A stretch of 64,000 nucleotides of DNA. It comes from Pocillopora verrucosa. Lineage: Eukaryota > Cnidaria > Anthozoa > Scleractinia > Pocilloporidae. Under the pieces are notes generated by a model that was not told the origin of the DNA, searched no databases, and worked only from the letters and a program-made list of their open reading frames with translations. The DNA is taken from NCBI RefSeq assembly GCF_036669915.1, contig NC_089315.1:8698111-8762110 (forward strand), given 5' to 3'. The translations under genes were made by a program, and so were the position numbers. Shown here one piece after another: positions 22,986 to 36,000 of this stretch; the first letter of the stretch is position 1; every line of letters begins with the position of its first letter.

Positions 22986-25900
22986 TCATCTGGGGCCCTC
23001 ATCGTCCTCTCGGCCAATACCCATCATTTTTCGTTGAGCCATAAGCATCATCTCTTCTTGAATCCTCTCCTTTTCATTACGGTTCTCTTTTTCTCTATCC
23101 TCCATATGATTTAGAACACTTTTCAGCTGAGTGGCAAGCGTGTGAGCTAGACTTTTCCAGTCCTTTGAATCGCTCATGCTAACAACGGCATAGTTTGGTG
23201 GTGGTGACTCAGGACCCGTCTTACTAGAACTTAGATAAGGAACATTTTGTTGCGAAAGGGCCTCGGCGCTAGCTCGAGCGCGGTCCAGATTTTGTGCATG
23301 TGCAACTTCCGCGTGATGTTCGCTTGCACCCATATCTGCCGCCAACTCGCGACTGTCCTCCATAGACTTGGCATCGGCTGGAAAATCCTGAGTGGCCTCT
23401 TGAACGAGTCTGGTATGGCTGTGATGAGTGCTGTCTCGATCAAACAACTTAATCACATTTTTAATGGCGCTCGTGGCCGCTTTGATTTTAGCTTCCTCTT
23501 CCTCTGCCTTAGCTCGGGCCTCTTCGTTTTCAGTCTGGAGTAGATAAGTGGGCGAGGGCAAGCCTCCCGGACGGTCCTCTGTAGTGTAACTCACTCCGGT
23601 AGCATGACGGGAGTTTTTCACCTTGAAAATAGCTTTACCAGTTCCCGGCCGCTCGTTGATGGTAAGTGTGACCTGTTTCCCCGATGATTCCGAGACGCGA
23701 GGCTTGTTGCGAAACGATAAATTCATCTGTTAAAGAAAAAAAGGACCTGTTTTGTCAACTATTCGTAGTGTTTCTCGCTGAATTCTAGGGGTCATTACCA
23801 TTAAGTTCGAACAAAACAGAAGCAGCACCTTAAATGTTGGAGTACTTAGCGTGGCAGGTAAAAAAAATTATTGGCGCACCGATAAAGTGATTCATCTCTC
23901 TATCAGTAATCAAGAGCTTACTCCTTCAGCAAACGTATAGATGGTTAGCCTAGGAGGCATTGGGGTGCTTCAGTATAGTTTTATGCGATAAGCATGTGAG
24001 GGACAACTCTAAGATCGAAAAAAGGGGCTTAACTGAGGAAGAGTCTGAAATGGGTTTTACAATGTCGTTCTCAGAGCTACTGACATAAACGACTTTATGA
24101 CTAAAGGAAAGGTGGGCCCTGAGGCACGATTTGTCCACACTATTGTTTTGCGTGTCGCACACAGTTGGGGGCATTTTACAAGACTGCTTTCGACTGACTG
24201 TCGTAAGAACAAAACCAAAATAAACGCAACGGCTAATCAGGACGGCGGAGAATTCCATAAAGAAACACTAGAGACAGAGTAAATACATGAAAACTTTGTT
24301 AAGGGCGAGAAAACGCGAGTGATCAGGGAGCGATTGGGTTTAGTTCAGTTTTCTTGTGTTTTGTTGAGGTAATGCGAGTCTTGCAGACTGAATAACAGAG
24401 CATAGAAAACTAAAACTAAAGCAATTCTGAATTATTTTCGACCCGTGGTTGAAGTGGTTCTAACGTGCACTAACCTGTAAAACAGGATTGTTTTTATTGC
24501 CATGCTTGTTATCTGCAAACATCAAGTCTATTGGCATGCTTCCCTCTGAACGATCGAGTTTAACAAAGTTTTCAGCCATGCTTGTTGAATTAACCACGGA
24601 AGTGTTAGGATGTACATGCACTGATATGTGTTCAAACGCTTGCTGACCTGTTGTGTCATCAGAGCTAATAGGCAAGATGGAGTCTGTGTTTTTTACTCCG
24701 TCTCTGCTTTGTAAAGTGCTCATCTCATGAGAGTCTAGACTCTGTGCAGCCAAGTTTAATTTCAAAGTATTTGTATCTGTGTTACCTTCTTTCATTTCTT
24801 CATGCATGTATTGATTACCAACACCTGGCAGGAGGTGCTCGTTTACGGAGGCTGCATTATCTAAGAACCCTTCAATCTCCTTTAAGTCCGACTCAGGGAC
24901 GTTATTTTCTGTGGGAATCCTGCTGCTGGGCGATTTACGTTCCTGGGCGGCCTTAGTATAAGAGCTACTATTGTCTCTCAGTGCTAACAGCTTATCATAA
25001 ATTAGCGCGTCATGAGGACCTAAATCATTCTTTGTTCCTGGATCAGAGGCCAGGAAATTGGTAGAGTTGTTCAGAACATCATACACCCTTCGACTTGACT
25101 TTTCTCCGAGTTCATATCCCATTAGCAGCACAACAGGATTCGTTCCTTTACCAGGCTGTTCACTCACCTGTGTTTTTCCGCTAATAATAGGACCATCCGG
25201 CGAATGTGTTTTTTGTTCACGTTCTACTGAGGAAACGTTTGAAGAGAATGACATTTTTCCCTTTGTTTCATCATTCGTGGGTACCGTTGCACTTTGAATA
25301 CCAATGCGAGCCTTATTAAGCAGACCAAGAGCGTTTGAAGAGGCTAAATAAATCAAGCGAAGAACGAAAAATATATCTGAGTTGGATAAAAAAAACATAG
25401 AAAAATACACTATAGGCTCAGTTCTATGAAGCAGCCAGGAACCTTTGTGTAACCTAAAATGAACCGATGTAGCTTAACATCAATTTATAATGGTAGTCTT
25501 TGTGGGGTTGTGACTTCCTACATGCCAGTTACAGTTAGGAAACTTTTTGTTATCCAGGTATATTTTACCAGTTGCTGGTTAATTGACAACTATCCTTTCA
25601 TAACATAATAGCTGCCAGCAAAAACTACAGATTTTTTATCATTGTGAGAATTTGTGTAATAGATTGGCGATTGATACATCAGAGCTGGTTCACGTGTTAC
25701 CTGCCATTAGAAACTTGCATCATGATTTTGACTCAAACCTGATAATTCAGTGTAATCCATATCTCCTTCCAGCTGAGTTGCTATAGCCTTAGCTGCATCT
25801 TCTACTTGTGGTGTTGTCTCTTTTCCCAGTATTTGCACCGGTGGTCTCTTGGGTGGCTTTGTGGACGATGCATGTGCATTGACTGGTTTCTTTAATCGCC

Positions 25901-27828
25901 CCCAGACTCCCTTTATATCTATCACTTGCCATTGTTTTTGGCCTGGAACTTAAAACATACAGTTGGTTCTAGACATACCTTATGACGTATTTGTGAGATT
26001 TCTTAAGGTCTTGCAAGCAGAAAGAAGAAAGTGAGATATTGTCCGCACTGGCCAAACAGAGCAATGGGAAATATTCAAAGAGAAATAAGAGAAAACAGGA
26101 ACCAACAAGGAGTGCATCTGAACATGATTGGCTGAAATGGCAGCATTATTTTTTAGACCAATCAAGGAGCGAAGTAAAAGAAAACCAAAAGGATTCCGGA
26201 TACTTTTTGATACCCCAATGCAAACTCCAGTAGGAACAATATATTTTTTCGAGGAATGGTTTGATCCGTTTTCAGATCAAGCAAGATGGAAGTGTATGAG
26301 ACACTAATTAAAATGGGTTACCGCATGGTTGGTCGCGATGTCTAGGTATCAGCTTAATTTCCCGTTTTGTGACTTGAATAACTAATCTTCATAGTGAAGC
26401 CTCGACAACCTAAAAAATGTCATTCGGACCAAATTGCTGCACTGAAAAAAGGCCTCAAAACTGCCTCGATTTTCCATTTCCAATTGGAAATTAGATGTTC
26501 GTGATTAGTAATGATCCAATGGGAGAATTATAATACTTACCACAGTACTGGCAAGTTTTGTTACAAACGTGCTGCATTTGTCGACGATATTTGAAGCAGA
26601 AACCCATATCTTTCCACTTGTGACATCTTGTCAGCACCCCATTAAAGTCTCGACAGTTATTATTCACCGTAGCAATGAATTGTCTCGTGTTTCCTGGAAT
26701 ATCTGCAGTGTAGAAAAAAATGAAATGTTTCTGGCACGAGTTCCGCTCTTCTAGGATCGTTCGGTGGTTACCAAGAAAAAGGAATATAGTTAAGTGGAGA
26801 TTGGGGTACATTCCCATGTGTATAGCACTATTAGACACTATGAGCAAAGTCCTTCCCTTTTTAAATCAGAGCGCATTTCGACTAAAGCCAGTTGAAAATA
26901 AAACATTACATATGAGGAGAATATCATTGGATTGATTGTTTAAAGGAATTCTTACTTTTGTTCTTTGAATTCATTTTTAACTGATTCATTCTTAACAGAT
27001 TAGGACGGCACTTGTCTTGTAGCCTTCTTTGCGTTTAGAATGATCGCATTTTCCATAGAATTTAAAAATGCTCCCTAAGAAAATCTTAAGCGAGAAAAAA
27101 TGTGCCTTTTCTCTAAATTCCAGAAAAAAAACAATATGATCATAGCCGGAATCAAGAATTATTGGCATAATTGGAGCTAGGGTTCGTGGGAAAATGATGA
27201 ATATGTGGAAGTATAAAAAAAGATGTTTTTCGTCTTGTCACGAGCGTGGGACAAAGAAAAAAAATTCTGAGTCCCCAGGAGGAATCGAACCTCAGACCTT
27301 CGGATTCCGCGCTCCGATGCTCTACCAATGTGGAAGTATGTTTTCACTTTATCATCAAATTAACCCTTTCACTCCCCAGATCTCATTAGAGCTTGTTACA
27401 CAATGCTTATGATGTTAGTTTGGAGAATTGGTATCGGATCAACTTATAATCCCCTAGTTGATATTTTTCTTTATTCTCATCACTTTCCTGTTTGATATTG
27501 TAATGATATTGTAAGGAGAAACTGTGTTGTGGTCACTCGAAAGAGTTACAGGGGTGACGAGGAAAGCGGGTAGTGTAATGAGGAAAGTCAGTTCTGAAGC
27601 CGGCAATTGATGTGGGTGTCAAGTGATATGGAGCCGATGTGAACTTGATCCATTCAAATCTTAATTGACCTGGAACATTGCTTATGGCTTATAGGACCTC
27701 CTCGTTACAATATGAACGATATGAAGTGTAACAAAGTAATTACCTAATTCCTTGTAGGCCAGGACAGTAAAAGCCGTCAAAAGAACCATCGCCCATATTT
27801 TGCAAAGAAGGATTCTTATTGATTCCAT
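22986..27828 (-). CDS. Gene A: secreted single-ShK-domain protein with long low-complexity tail
   Basis: Exons (minus, 5' to 3'): 27828-27744, 26702-26541, 25948-25739, 25343-24475, 23726-22986, joining in frame to 688 aa. The first exon encodes a leader, with LLTAFTVLAY as its core. Exon 2 is one ShK domain with Cys 45, 55, 64, 75, 79 and 82, including CRDF, CHKWKDMGFC, CNKTCQYC and a Lys-Tyr pair after the third Cys. The remaining 600 or so residues have no recognised domain: a Ser/Asn-rich exon, then an exon with an E/A-rich helical stretch (NEEARAKAEEEEAKIKAATS). Introns 1-3 are phase 1 and intron 4 is phase 0. The donor of exon 3 (GTTTGAG) was chosen because it restores frame. ShK domains cap enzymes, matrix proteins and some venom peptides, so a toxin role is not implied. 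Confidence 0.8.
27269..27334 (-). mobile_element. tRNA-like SINE head or tRNA pseudogene
   Basis: The reverse complement contains TTGGTAGAGCATCGGAGCGC (A box and anticodon stem TCGGA/TCCGA) and an intact B box GGTTCGATTCC (27281-27291), ending CTGGGGACTC. The acceptor stem is incomplete and the anticodon loop is enlarged, so this is not a functional tRNA. It lies in intron 1 of gene A, next to a MITE. Confidence 0.6.
27360..27547 (+). mobile_element. TTAA-type MITE copy
   Basis: Starts TTAACCCTTTCACTCCC and contains TTTATTCTCATCACTTTCC and TGTAAGGAGAAACTG. The 3' terminus is decayed. It lies in intron 1 of gene A. Confidence 0.65.
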
Positions 27829-30060
27829 TGCGTTCTTTAAAACAACCACATCACCTCGATACCTTTGATTTCTTCTTGTAAATCGCGAAAAATTAATGTT
27901 TTGTGTGTGTGTCGAGATTTCAATTATAACTTGTCAAGTGTAATTCGACGTTTCCGAGTATTCCATAACGCCGTTGTCGCACATGTAGCAGATTCTTGTA
28001 CTTTACAGCACACACCATCGATAGAAAACCGTCACTATTCTGAAATTTCACCATATTTTTGGCTAAAGGGTTTCTCTATCATTGTGACGCCAGACCGTTC
28101 ACTCGGTTTTTCGATTAAATTTTCATCCCTGCCGGAACCGAATCACAACACTCGTGAAATGCTCTTGAAAAGGAAAGTCAAATGTCAAGGTGAGTGAAGT
28201 CATTGGTTGGTTCAAAAGAAGGGATAAACACTCGACAAGTAAACGCCCCTTGAACATGTTCCGCTTTTGAAGTTGACGCTGTGTGTCTCCACTAGGGACG
28301 GTACCAGAAACTATTGAAATTCAGGTACCAAAAGATGACCCATTTTTTTATTTTGTCACTGAACAAAAAAATAATAATAAATATAATTTCTATTTGTTAC
28401 ATGACCGAGCCTCGAGTATTCACCTTCCTATTCCATTGCTCAGCACATGATGGCGAAACTACTTTTGGAGTTCTATCGAGTGTTTGCAATAATCTCTCCA
28501 AACAAGAGGGTACTGGAAACAAGTGGCACTTCCTGTTATTTCAGCGACTGAAAGTCTCAATTAATTACTACCATCGGAACAGTTAAATTTATCACCCAAC
28601 TTATTTCCGAGATTAGTACGTTTCAGCACGTCACTGATCAAACAACTTTCGTAATGGGCAGAGAAAGTTAATTAAATTATAAAATAATTTAAAGCAATCA
28701 AACAAATGCGTCGTTCGAAGTTTCCGTTGCAGATGTACCCTTAGCCTCACTTGATCGCCTGACTTTCTTTTCTTTTCCTTATTTGTCATTTCATTATCAG
28801 TTTCTCCTTGAAATATTTTTAGTCGGCGTCGATGAAACTTCATAAAGAAAAGATAAAAAAGGAATATGTTCATCCGACAACATTGGTCTAATCCTTTTTC
28901 TCCTCGAGGCAAAGCGTTTGTCAGTAAGCCTCGATTTCGTGTACCAGACCCAGTTTTCCTGGCTGTCTCTCAATCTGTCGAACATGGATAATGGCTGCGA
29001 ACGTTATTTGTTAATAAGACTTGATAAAAGGTGAGAATTATGACAGTGTAAAAAGACTACTCGGTCATGCAACCCAACACTTATCACCTAGTTAGTGACT
29101 GGTTTAGCAAAACGGCTGTGAACCTTTTCAGGACCTAACCTGTTGGTTATGAATTAATAATGACTGGCAATTACTGAACTAGAAACAGGGCTTTTTCTTT
29201 TAAGGAAGACCTTGTTTACTGTTCCAAGAAGAAAAATTGACTGGAATCGTTTTGTTGTTACCGTCCTGTAATGCATTCACCTCGTAAGAACAGCACTGGT
29301 TTCTAAAAGAGAGTACATTAGAAAAAATGGTAAGTAAGTGTGAAAACGCTTTTACTCTTCAATGCTAACTGACTTAAATCACAGACAAAATGTTTGTCCG
29401 CTAAGTTCTCAAACGTAGCATCAAAACTGCTTCGAGGATATATCATATACCGATTACCTCTTTATGCTCTGTTTCACAGGTTTAGGATGTTAATTGGATG
29501 CTTCTCTGGTAGACATGATGTCAAAGATTGTCTCGTCCGCCCTGCTTTACCTTATGATACAGCACGCTACCGCAACAGGTATCTGCGACTCTATGGTAGT
29601 CACAACAAAATAATCCGCGCACTAATAAACTTTTTTGTATTTCCTTTTACTTGCACTTCTGTAACTCCCACTTAGCTTGTGTTCACGGCCGGAGGGCGAT
29701 TGGAAATATGCCAAATTGTTATAACGAAAGAACTTGAATTTAAAATAAAGCCACAATCAGCTTCATCGAGTATTCATGAACATCCGATTATCGTGTTGGA
29801 CTTCTTTTATCTCTCTCTTAGTTAACACACTTGCATCAGCACTTTAATGAGTCTCATGGTAAAACTTAGGGCGCGTAAATTGCGTGGATATTCCATACTA
29901 AAAATGCTATAACTATTTACATCATGCCAATTTAGCTTTTTTAAACAGTTGGACAAACGTTCTGATCATTGTGACTGTTAATTAGTTGTATAGATGAATC
30001 AAATATGCCACGCGTGAAGGCTATTATTGAGTTTTTTTTATTATTGTTGTTATTATTTAG
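27829..30060. other. Divergent region between gene A (-) and gene B (+)
   Basis: Head-to-head interval that should contain both promoters and the missing leader exon of gene B. I could not find an ATG exon with a hydrophobic leader and a phase-1 donor. The open frames present (27865-28197, 29394-29675 and others) lack domain or splice support. Confidence 0.4.
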
Positions 30061-33000
30061 ATGATGAACCATATGGCTCAACTAGAGGTGAGTTTCACTT
30101 AGGCAACTTGAAGACATTGCATACGTTTGGAAATCATATACATTGTCTTGTATGATCCAAGGAAAATTTTGGTATTTCCTTAATTCAGTGTTAGCGGAAA
30201 TCTCTTTGCTTGCATGGCAAATATCACCATCATTTTCGTCAAAATCACAGATATCATTTGGGGCTGAGGCAACAAACTCGTAAAGATAAATCGTTTTGGA
30301 ACCGTGGCTCCTTCATGGTATCTCTTTTGTAATTTTTTTAAGGGGCTCTCACGAATAATGTTTCTACAAAATCGTTGCACTGCGTCTAAAATGTGACTAC
30401 CATGAATTTTCCTCTTGTAATATTACCCCTGAGTCAAGCATTACTGCCATGAGAGTAAAGGAGACTATCGCCAACTTATGAAGCTCTTGATTATTAAACA
30501 AATTCTCCTCTTCAGTATGAAAGCAGTGTAAAGAGAACAGTAGGGAGAATATGTATTCTAATGTTAGGGTGTAAAGGGTTAAGACAAGTTTCTCTTCTAA
30601 TGCTGTAGGTTGTACTTCAGCTTGCCAGAGAGAGTGCATCGAGGTTATCAACAAATACCGATTGAACCATAATGCAAAGGGAGTAAAGTTCTCCCAGTTT
30701 CTTGCTAACAAGGCTCAGAGATGGGCAGACGGAGGAAAATTCGGGTATGACATGAAATCTCGCAGGAAATACGGGCAGCTAATCGAGTGGGACGTAAAAG
30801 ATGAACTTCAGAATTTTACAAACGTAATCAAACATTGGCACGATAAGGAAAGAGATTTTGACTTCGCTTCTGGTCGATCAAAGACCGGAAAAACCCTTCA
30901 TGATTTTACGCAAATCGTTTGGAAGAAGGCCAAAAAGGCCGGCTGTGGTCAGAGCGAAATATTCGGCTCAAAGTATTATGTGGTGTGGATGGATTCTGAT
31001 GGTGTTGTGAGTCCGAATATAGAAGTTGATGAAACAAATATTGGATCTCCCAAGATGGTACGTCGGGTATTCTATTAAAAAAAAAAAAAGATTCTATGTT
31101 AGCGTGCGTTTGTTTAGGAGTGGATCACAGATGACGTCAAAATATGGTAAGAACAAGAAAGTGGCGCACGAGGCGCAGCCGAGTGTGTCACTGATGATCT
31201 TACCACATTTTGAGGTCATCTGTGACCTATTGCTAAACCGATCCACGGAAATGCGGAATCTATCTGTTATATATGATAAAAAAGCAAACTGCTGCTGATG
31301 GTTACGTCATCTATGCGTTTGTACTCTAATATATCATGAATAAGAATGAATCAGAATGCGTATACAATTCAGCTTATCACATAAATCGTCCTTTTCGACC
31401 CAAGACGATGACTTCCGTCGTTTTTGTACTATTTGCAAAAAGGCGTTCGCAATGAGATTATTCCGAAGATTATAATGAAAATAAGTGTACCTCATAACTT
31501 ACGAAGTTTAAATTGAATTATTTGTGTTTCACGTGCAAACCTTGTCCATAATTAATCTGTTTTAGAACGATCTTCACTGGTTCGAACGAGCTAATCAGTC
31601 GACTAAAAGGAAATCTACTCATGTAGTGCCGCTAAGACCACAGGACGCAGATTCCTCACCAAGGGGTCGTGTGGAGCCTGAATCACCAATAAATGCTTTG
31701 AGGGGTGGTGGTGAGCAAGGCAAACCTGCTGGTCACCCTGATTTGAATGAAGTTCGAGAAGAGCAAAAGGTGTTGAATAACAATGCTCTTTTGAAACAAT
31801 ATCTATTTCATGACACCCTTAACAATGTGGTATTGAATGAAAATAAGGAAACTGCTAGTTACCACGTAGTTCCTGGAGCAGAAGACGGCGCCAACTGGCA
31901 AAAAGGAGCAGAAAGCCTAATACAGCTAGATCATGACAAGGGGAATACGAACCATACCTCACCCACTCAAGGCATGACGTCGCCAGACAATACACCGACG
32001 TCATCTAGTAATGGTATGACCTCTCCGATTAGAGATGGGGAAGACGATGATAGTAAACAGGCGGCTAGGTTCCAATCCCTGGTGATCCAGGACGATGACA
32101 TGCTGACAAAGAGTGAAGAAGACGGCAACGGAACAGTCTCCACGGAAGCCAGCGATAGCGACGATATCGCGGAAGGGGATGAGTATCAGCAGGCAGCCAT
32201 CCAGTCTATGATGAAGCAAGAAGACGATATGATACAGAATGAAGAGCCTGCAGATGACGAAGAGTTGTCAGGAGGGACTCCTCAACCGGGCAAGGCAACA
32301 TTTGGAACCTCAAACAAAGTGGCACCAAACGATGTCAATGGCAAAAGTTATTCAAAACCCTCTACAAAATCAAATGAAGCTTTTGTAATAAATATAACCG
32401 AGGATCATCAGGGAGAAGACGGAAAATCGTTCTATACATCAGGTGTGGCCCTCAATAATAATCCCAACGAGACGAACACATTTACTGCATCAAATAACAA
32501 ACCTGCTCTTGATTTATTTAAGGGTAGCGCTAATTCGTCTCTTCGCAATGACGAAACAAAGAACCAGTCAACGGCAGGCATCCGGCCAGGGACTCCTCCT
32601 GATTCACTTTCAAAAGAAAGACATGGCAGTGATGAGAATGAAGATCAAACAAAAGGTAGGATGCAAACATCAGGAGATTCCTTATTGAAGAATAACAAAA
32701 CAATAAACCAGATAAAGGTAAATACTTCACAATCTGCCATATTAAATTATGACAACCTGTCAAATCAAGAGAAAACAATGCAACAATCTAAATCAAAAGA
32801 GAATGCTCTGACAGGCCCGGTCAGCACAAGCTCTAATTCAAGCAATGATATGGAGCAAGTTGTAAATATGGCTTCCAGTCCAAAGGCATCAAGCTCTCAA
32901 GGGAAACTTATACCTGGTGAGATTCAAGCTGAGAAAAAGCCCTTTTCGTCGAATATGCGACCGCGACTAACTTTAACAGAAATGATTACACCTGGGGTGA

Positions 33001-36000
33001 AAATTAATCCTGTCGAGAATTCCCCATCTATCCCTCAAACACATTACACACCCAGACCTTTAGAACAAACAGTAACAGCATTAGTCAGCCACCTTCCAAC
33101 ATCTGCGGCCTCAGGAAGTCAGAAAGCTGAACAATCGATGCTTACATCGGGCACAAAACCACACAATGGTCAGTCAACTGAGTCAAATACTGCGATTCAG
33201 TCACCTGTTGCCAACAGCCTCGATGCCAGCTCACATGACTCTGATCTTCATCACGTGAATTCACCAGCTCTGATCACTTTGCCGAATTCCAGTAGCCGGC
33301 CTATAAAGCTCGTTTTCCATGTTCAAGATATGAAGTCAAAAGGGGTGTCGCCAAACACTCAGATTAGTGGGTCCCAGGGCAGCGATGACAACCAGTCAGC
33401 ATCTGTGTTGAATATTGCCGCAGATATGGTGAACAATGAAGGTAAGTAAGTTTCTAAGTACGTATTAAAAAATAAAGGTGGGGCTAAAGAGTGATTCCAA
33501 GCAATGTGATCCTGTCTTTGTGAAAAATATGCAATGATTTGTAATAATTAAGTGATCTGGCTTCCGACCGATTGCCAATATGACCTTGGTATAGGACCCA
33601 CCCTCTCCCGACTAGAAATATCTTCCACGACGTCTGCGACAGACAATGGCGGGGCTGTTATCTTTTATCAAAAAAAAAATCGAAGACGACGAAGATATTT
33701 ACAAAGAAGTAAAGTTTTATGCAATTATTTATTATCTAGCAAAACCTTGGTTTGCACTCGAAGTTGTTGGCGTTCAAACTGGTGCACATTAATATCAATT
33801 ACTATTAACAATTACATTCTAGCACCTAAAAAAGAACATGACTAACCAGCGATTTATCTGTCCATCGTATCTTCAGAATGTCACGATGACACCTTACAAT
33901 GTCACCTTTGGGCTCACCATGGACACTGCAGAGGAACTGCATACGCAGAATTTATGAGAAGACATTGTAAAGCTACCTGTGGATATTGTGGTAATTCTAA
34001 AAGCATTATTTAAAAGTCTTTCTGAATCGTCATTTGTTGCCTTTGACTTGCAGCTCATAATAAGAGCAAATTTCAACCGTACAACTACTTACAATCTACT
34101 TACACAGCACTTAGCTTCACAGCTTTGATTTAACGGCCTTAGAATAAACACGTTATGTAACCTGTTACTTACCCGCTTCATGGCTTTTAGCTTGTGTGAA
34201 CTTAACAGAACGACGCAACTCTTTCCTTTGTGACTGCCATTCTCACCTTGAACTAGATTTTCCAACTTTTTACTTGACATCCCATCCTGGCTTCAATCCT
34301 CTTCAAACTGTCTCAGGCGTTTCCTATTTTCTTCACCCTTTGGTGCTCAGGCCATAGCAAAGTGACGAAGGTTACTATAGCTAAGAAATATGATTATACG
34401 GATAGGAATCGAACTCTTTGCTGGGAATCTTACCCGTGAATGTTGATATTTCATGAAGCTGTTGCCAAATGTAATAAAAAGACAAAGAAACTCACGGGAC
34501 ACTTTTCATGGCAAGGCTTTGATAAATGCTGCAGAATGTTCTTTCTGGTTGTAGGTCTTCCTTCGGTCATCAAAGAAAGTGAAAATCACAAAAAAGCCCA
34601 AAGTGTGGCTCAAGATGGTAAGTGTTGGTTAATTCATGATGAAGCGTGCCTTTTTTGAGGGTCACAGTGCTTGATATTACTCATTCATCACCCACTGAAC
34701 GAGAGGTATTTCTGTGTGTGAGTTCGCAACGTGTAACTGTAACTTGAGTTGTACCACGTCAACTCTATTACAAAATAATGAAGGTCACCGCACCTTTAAA
34801 GGGTGACCTTACCAGGTACCAAGTAGCGTATTATGAACTGGTCTCAGATTCATCATCACCTCTAAGAGGCACCAACTCCTGAACAGCTAATAATGCCTCT
34901 CATACGTGTGTGGGATCACGAATCACTACTCCTGAATTTGCAAAGCATCCTTAATGACATATAACCGGTGATTCTATTTCAAAGAAGGTACTTCGATCAC
35001 TGCAATCACAATATTTTGGAATTACTATCCCTCGGGACTTTATCTCTGCTCAGGTTACTTACTTACTTCTTGAAAAGATGCAGCGCACTGATTTATCACT
35101 AATTGTGGATTATTTTCTTAAGAACCCTGCCAAGATATGCCTAAATATCAATTTAGCTGTCCCAGATGGCAAGCTCAAGGCTATTGTGAAAAGAAAGAAA
35201 ATGAAATGAAAATGGTTTGTAAAAGGACATGTGGTTTCTGTGGTAAGTAAATAGTTCATTAAAAGCTAGACCCTTACAATCGAGAATAGGAAAAGTAGGT
35301 TACCCTGGCAAACTAAAATTTCCCGGTAATCATGCATCTCATTTCATGAAACACTCGGCCACATTACGCACTTGAAAAACCAAAAATAGGTCTTAGTCTG
35401 CCACCTACCTAAAACTGTAACTTTCAAATACTTTATAATAATTGTTGTACCAGGAGAATGCTTCCTATTGTCTTTAATGATTCTAATGCGATAATGGATC
35501 TGTACAACTAATTGATCGCAGAACGTTACTTATGATGAGATGAATCAGAAATATCCCTCCGCCCTTTTCCTTGACAACCGCGTTTGACAAGTACGCTTTG
35601 AAAGAAAAAAAAGGCACTGGTAAAAATGCGCCTTTAGAGTCATAAAAAGCCGAGAAACGAATGTACTATAAATCATCTATGCAAATATTTTTTCAATTTC
35701 AAAACGTTGAGTTTGTCATTCATAAATACCTTTTGTTTTGCTTTCGTTGCAGTGGCCGATCCAGTACACGCACCTAATGAAGCTGTGGTATCTCAACATT
35801 CTCCTCTACAGGCTAACACGGGTAACACTAACACTGCTAATGTTAAAGCTCCACAATTGTCAAAGCCGCCGGCATCATTACCAGAAAAGTCCACTGAAAA
35901 TAACATATCAAATGATCAACTGCATTTAACACCACAGTTTGATGATCAAACTATAAACATAACACCCCTGAAAGCAAAAGTGTCACTGACATCTTTATCA

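Noticed and set aside
34395-34440. tRNA-like fragment with GGAATCGAAC
   Set aside because: Only the T-arm resemblance is present; there is no A box or stem, so it is not supportable.
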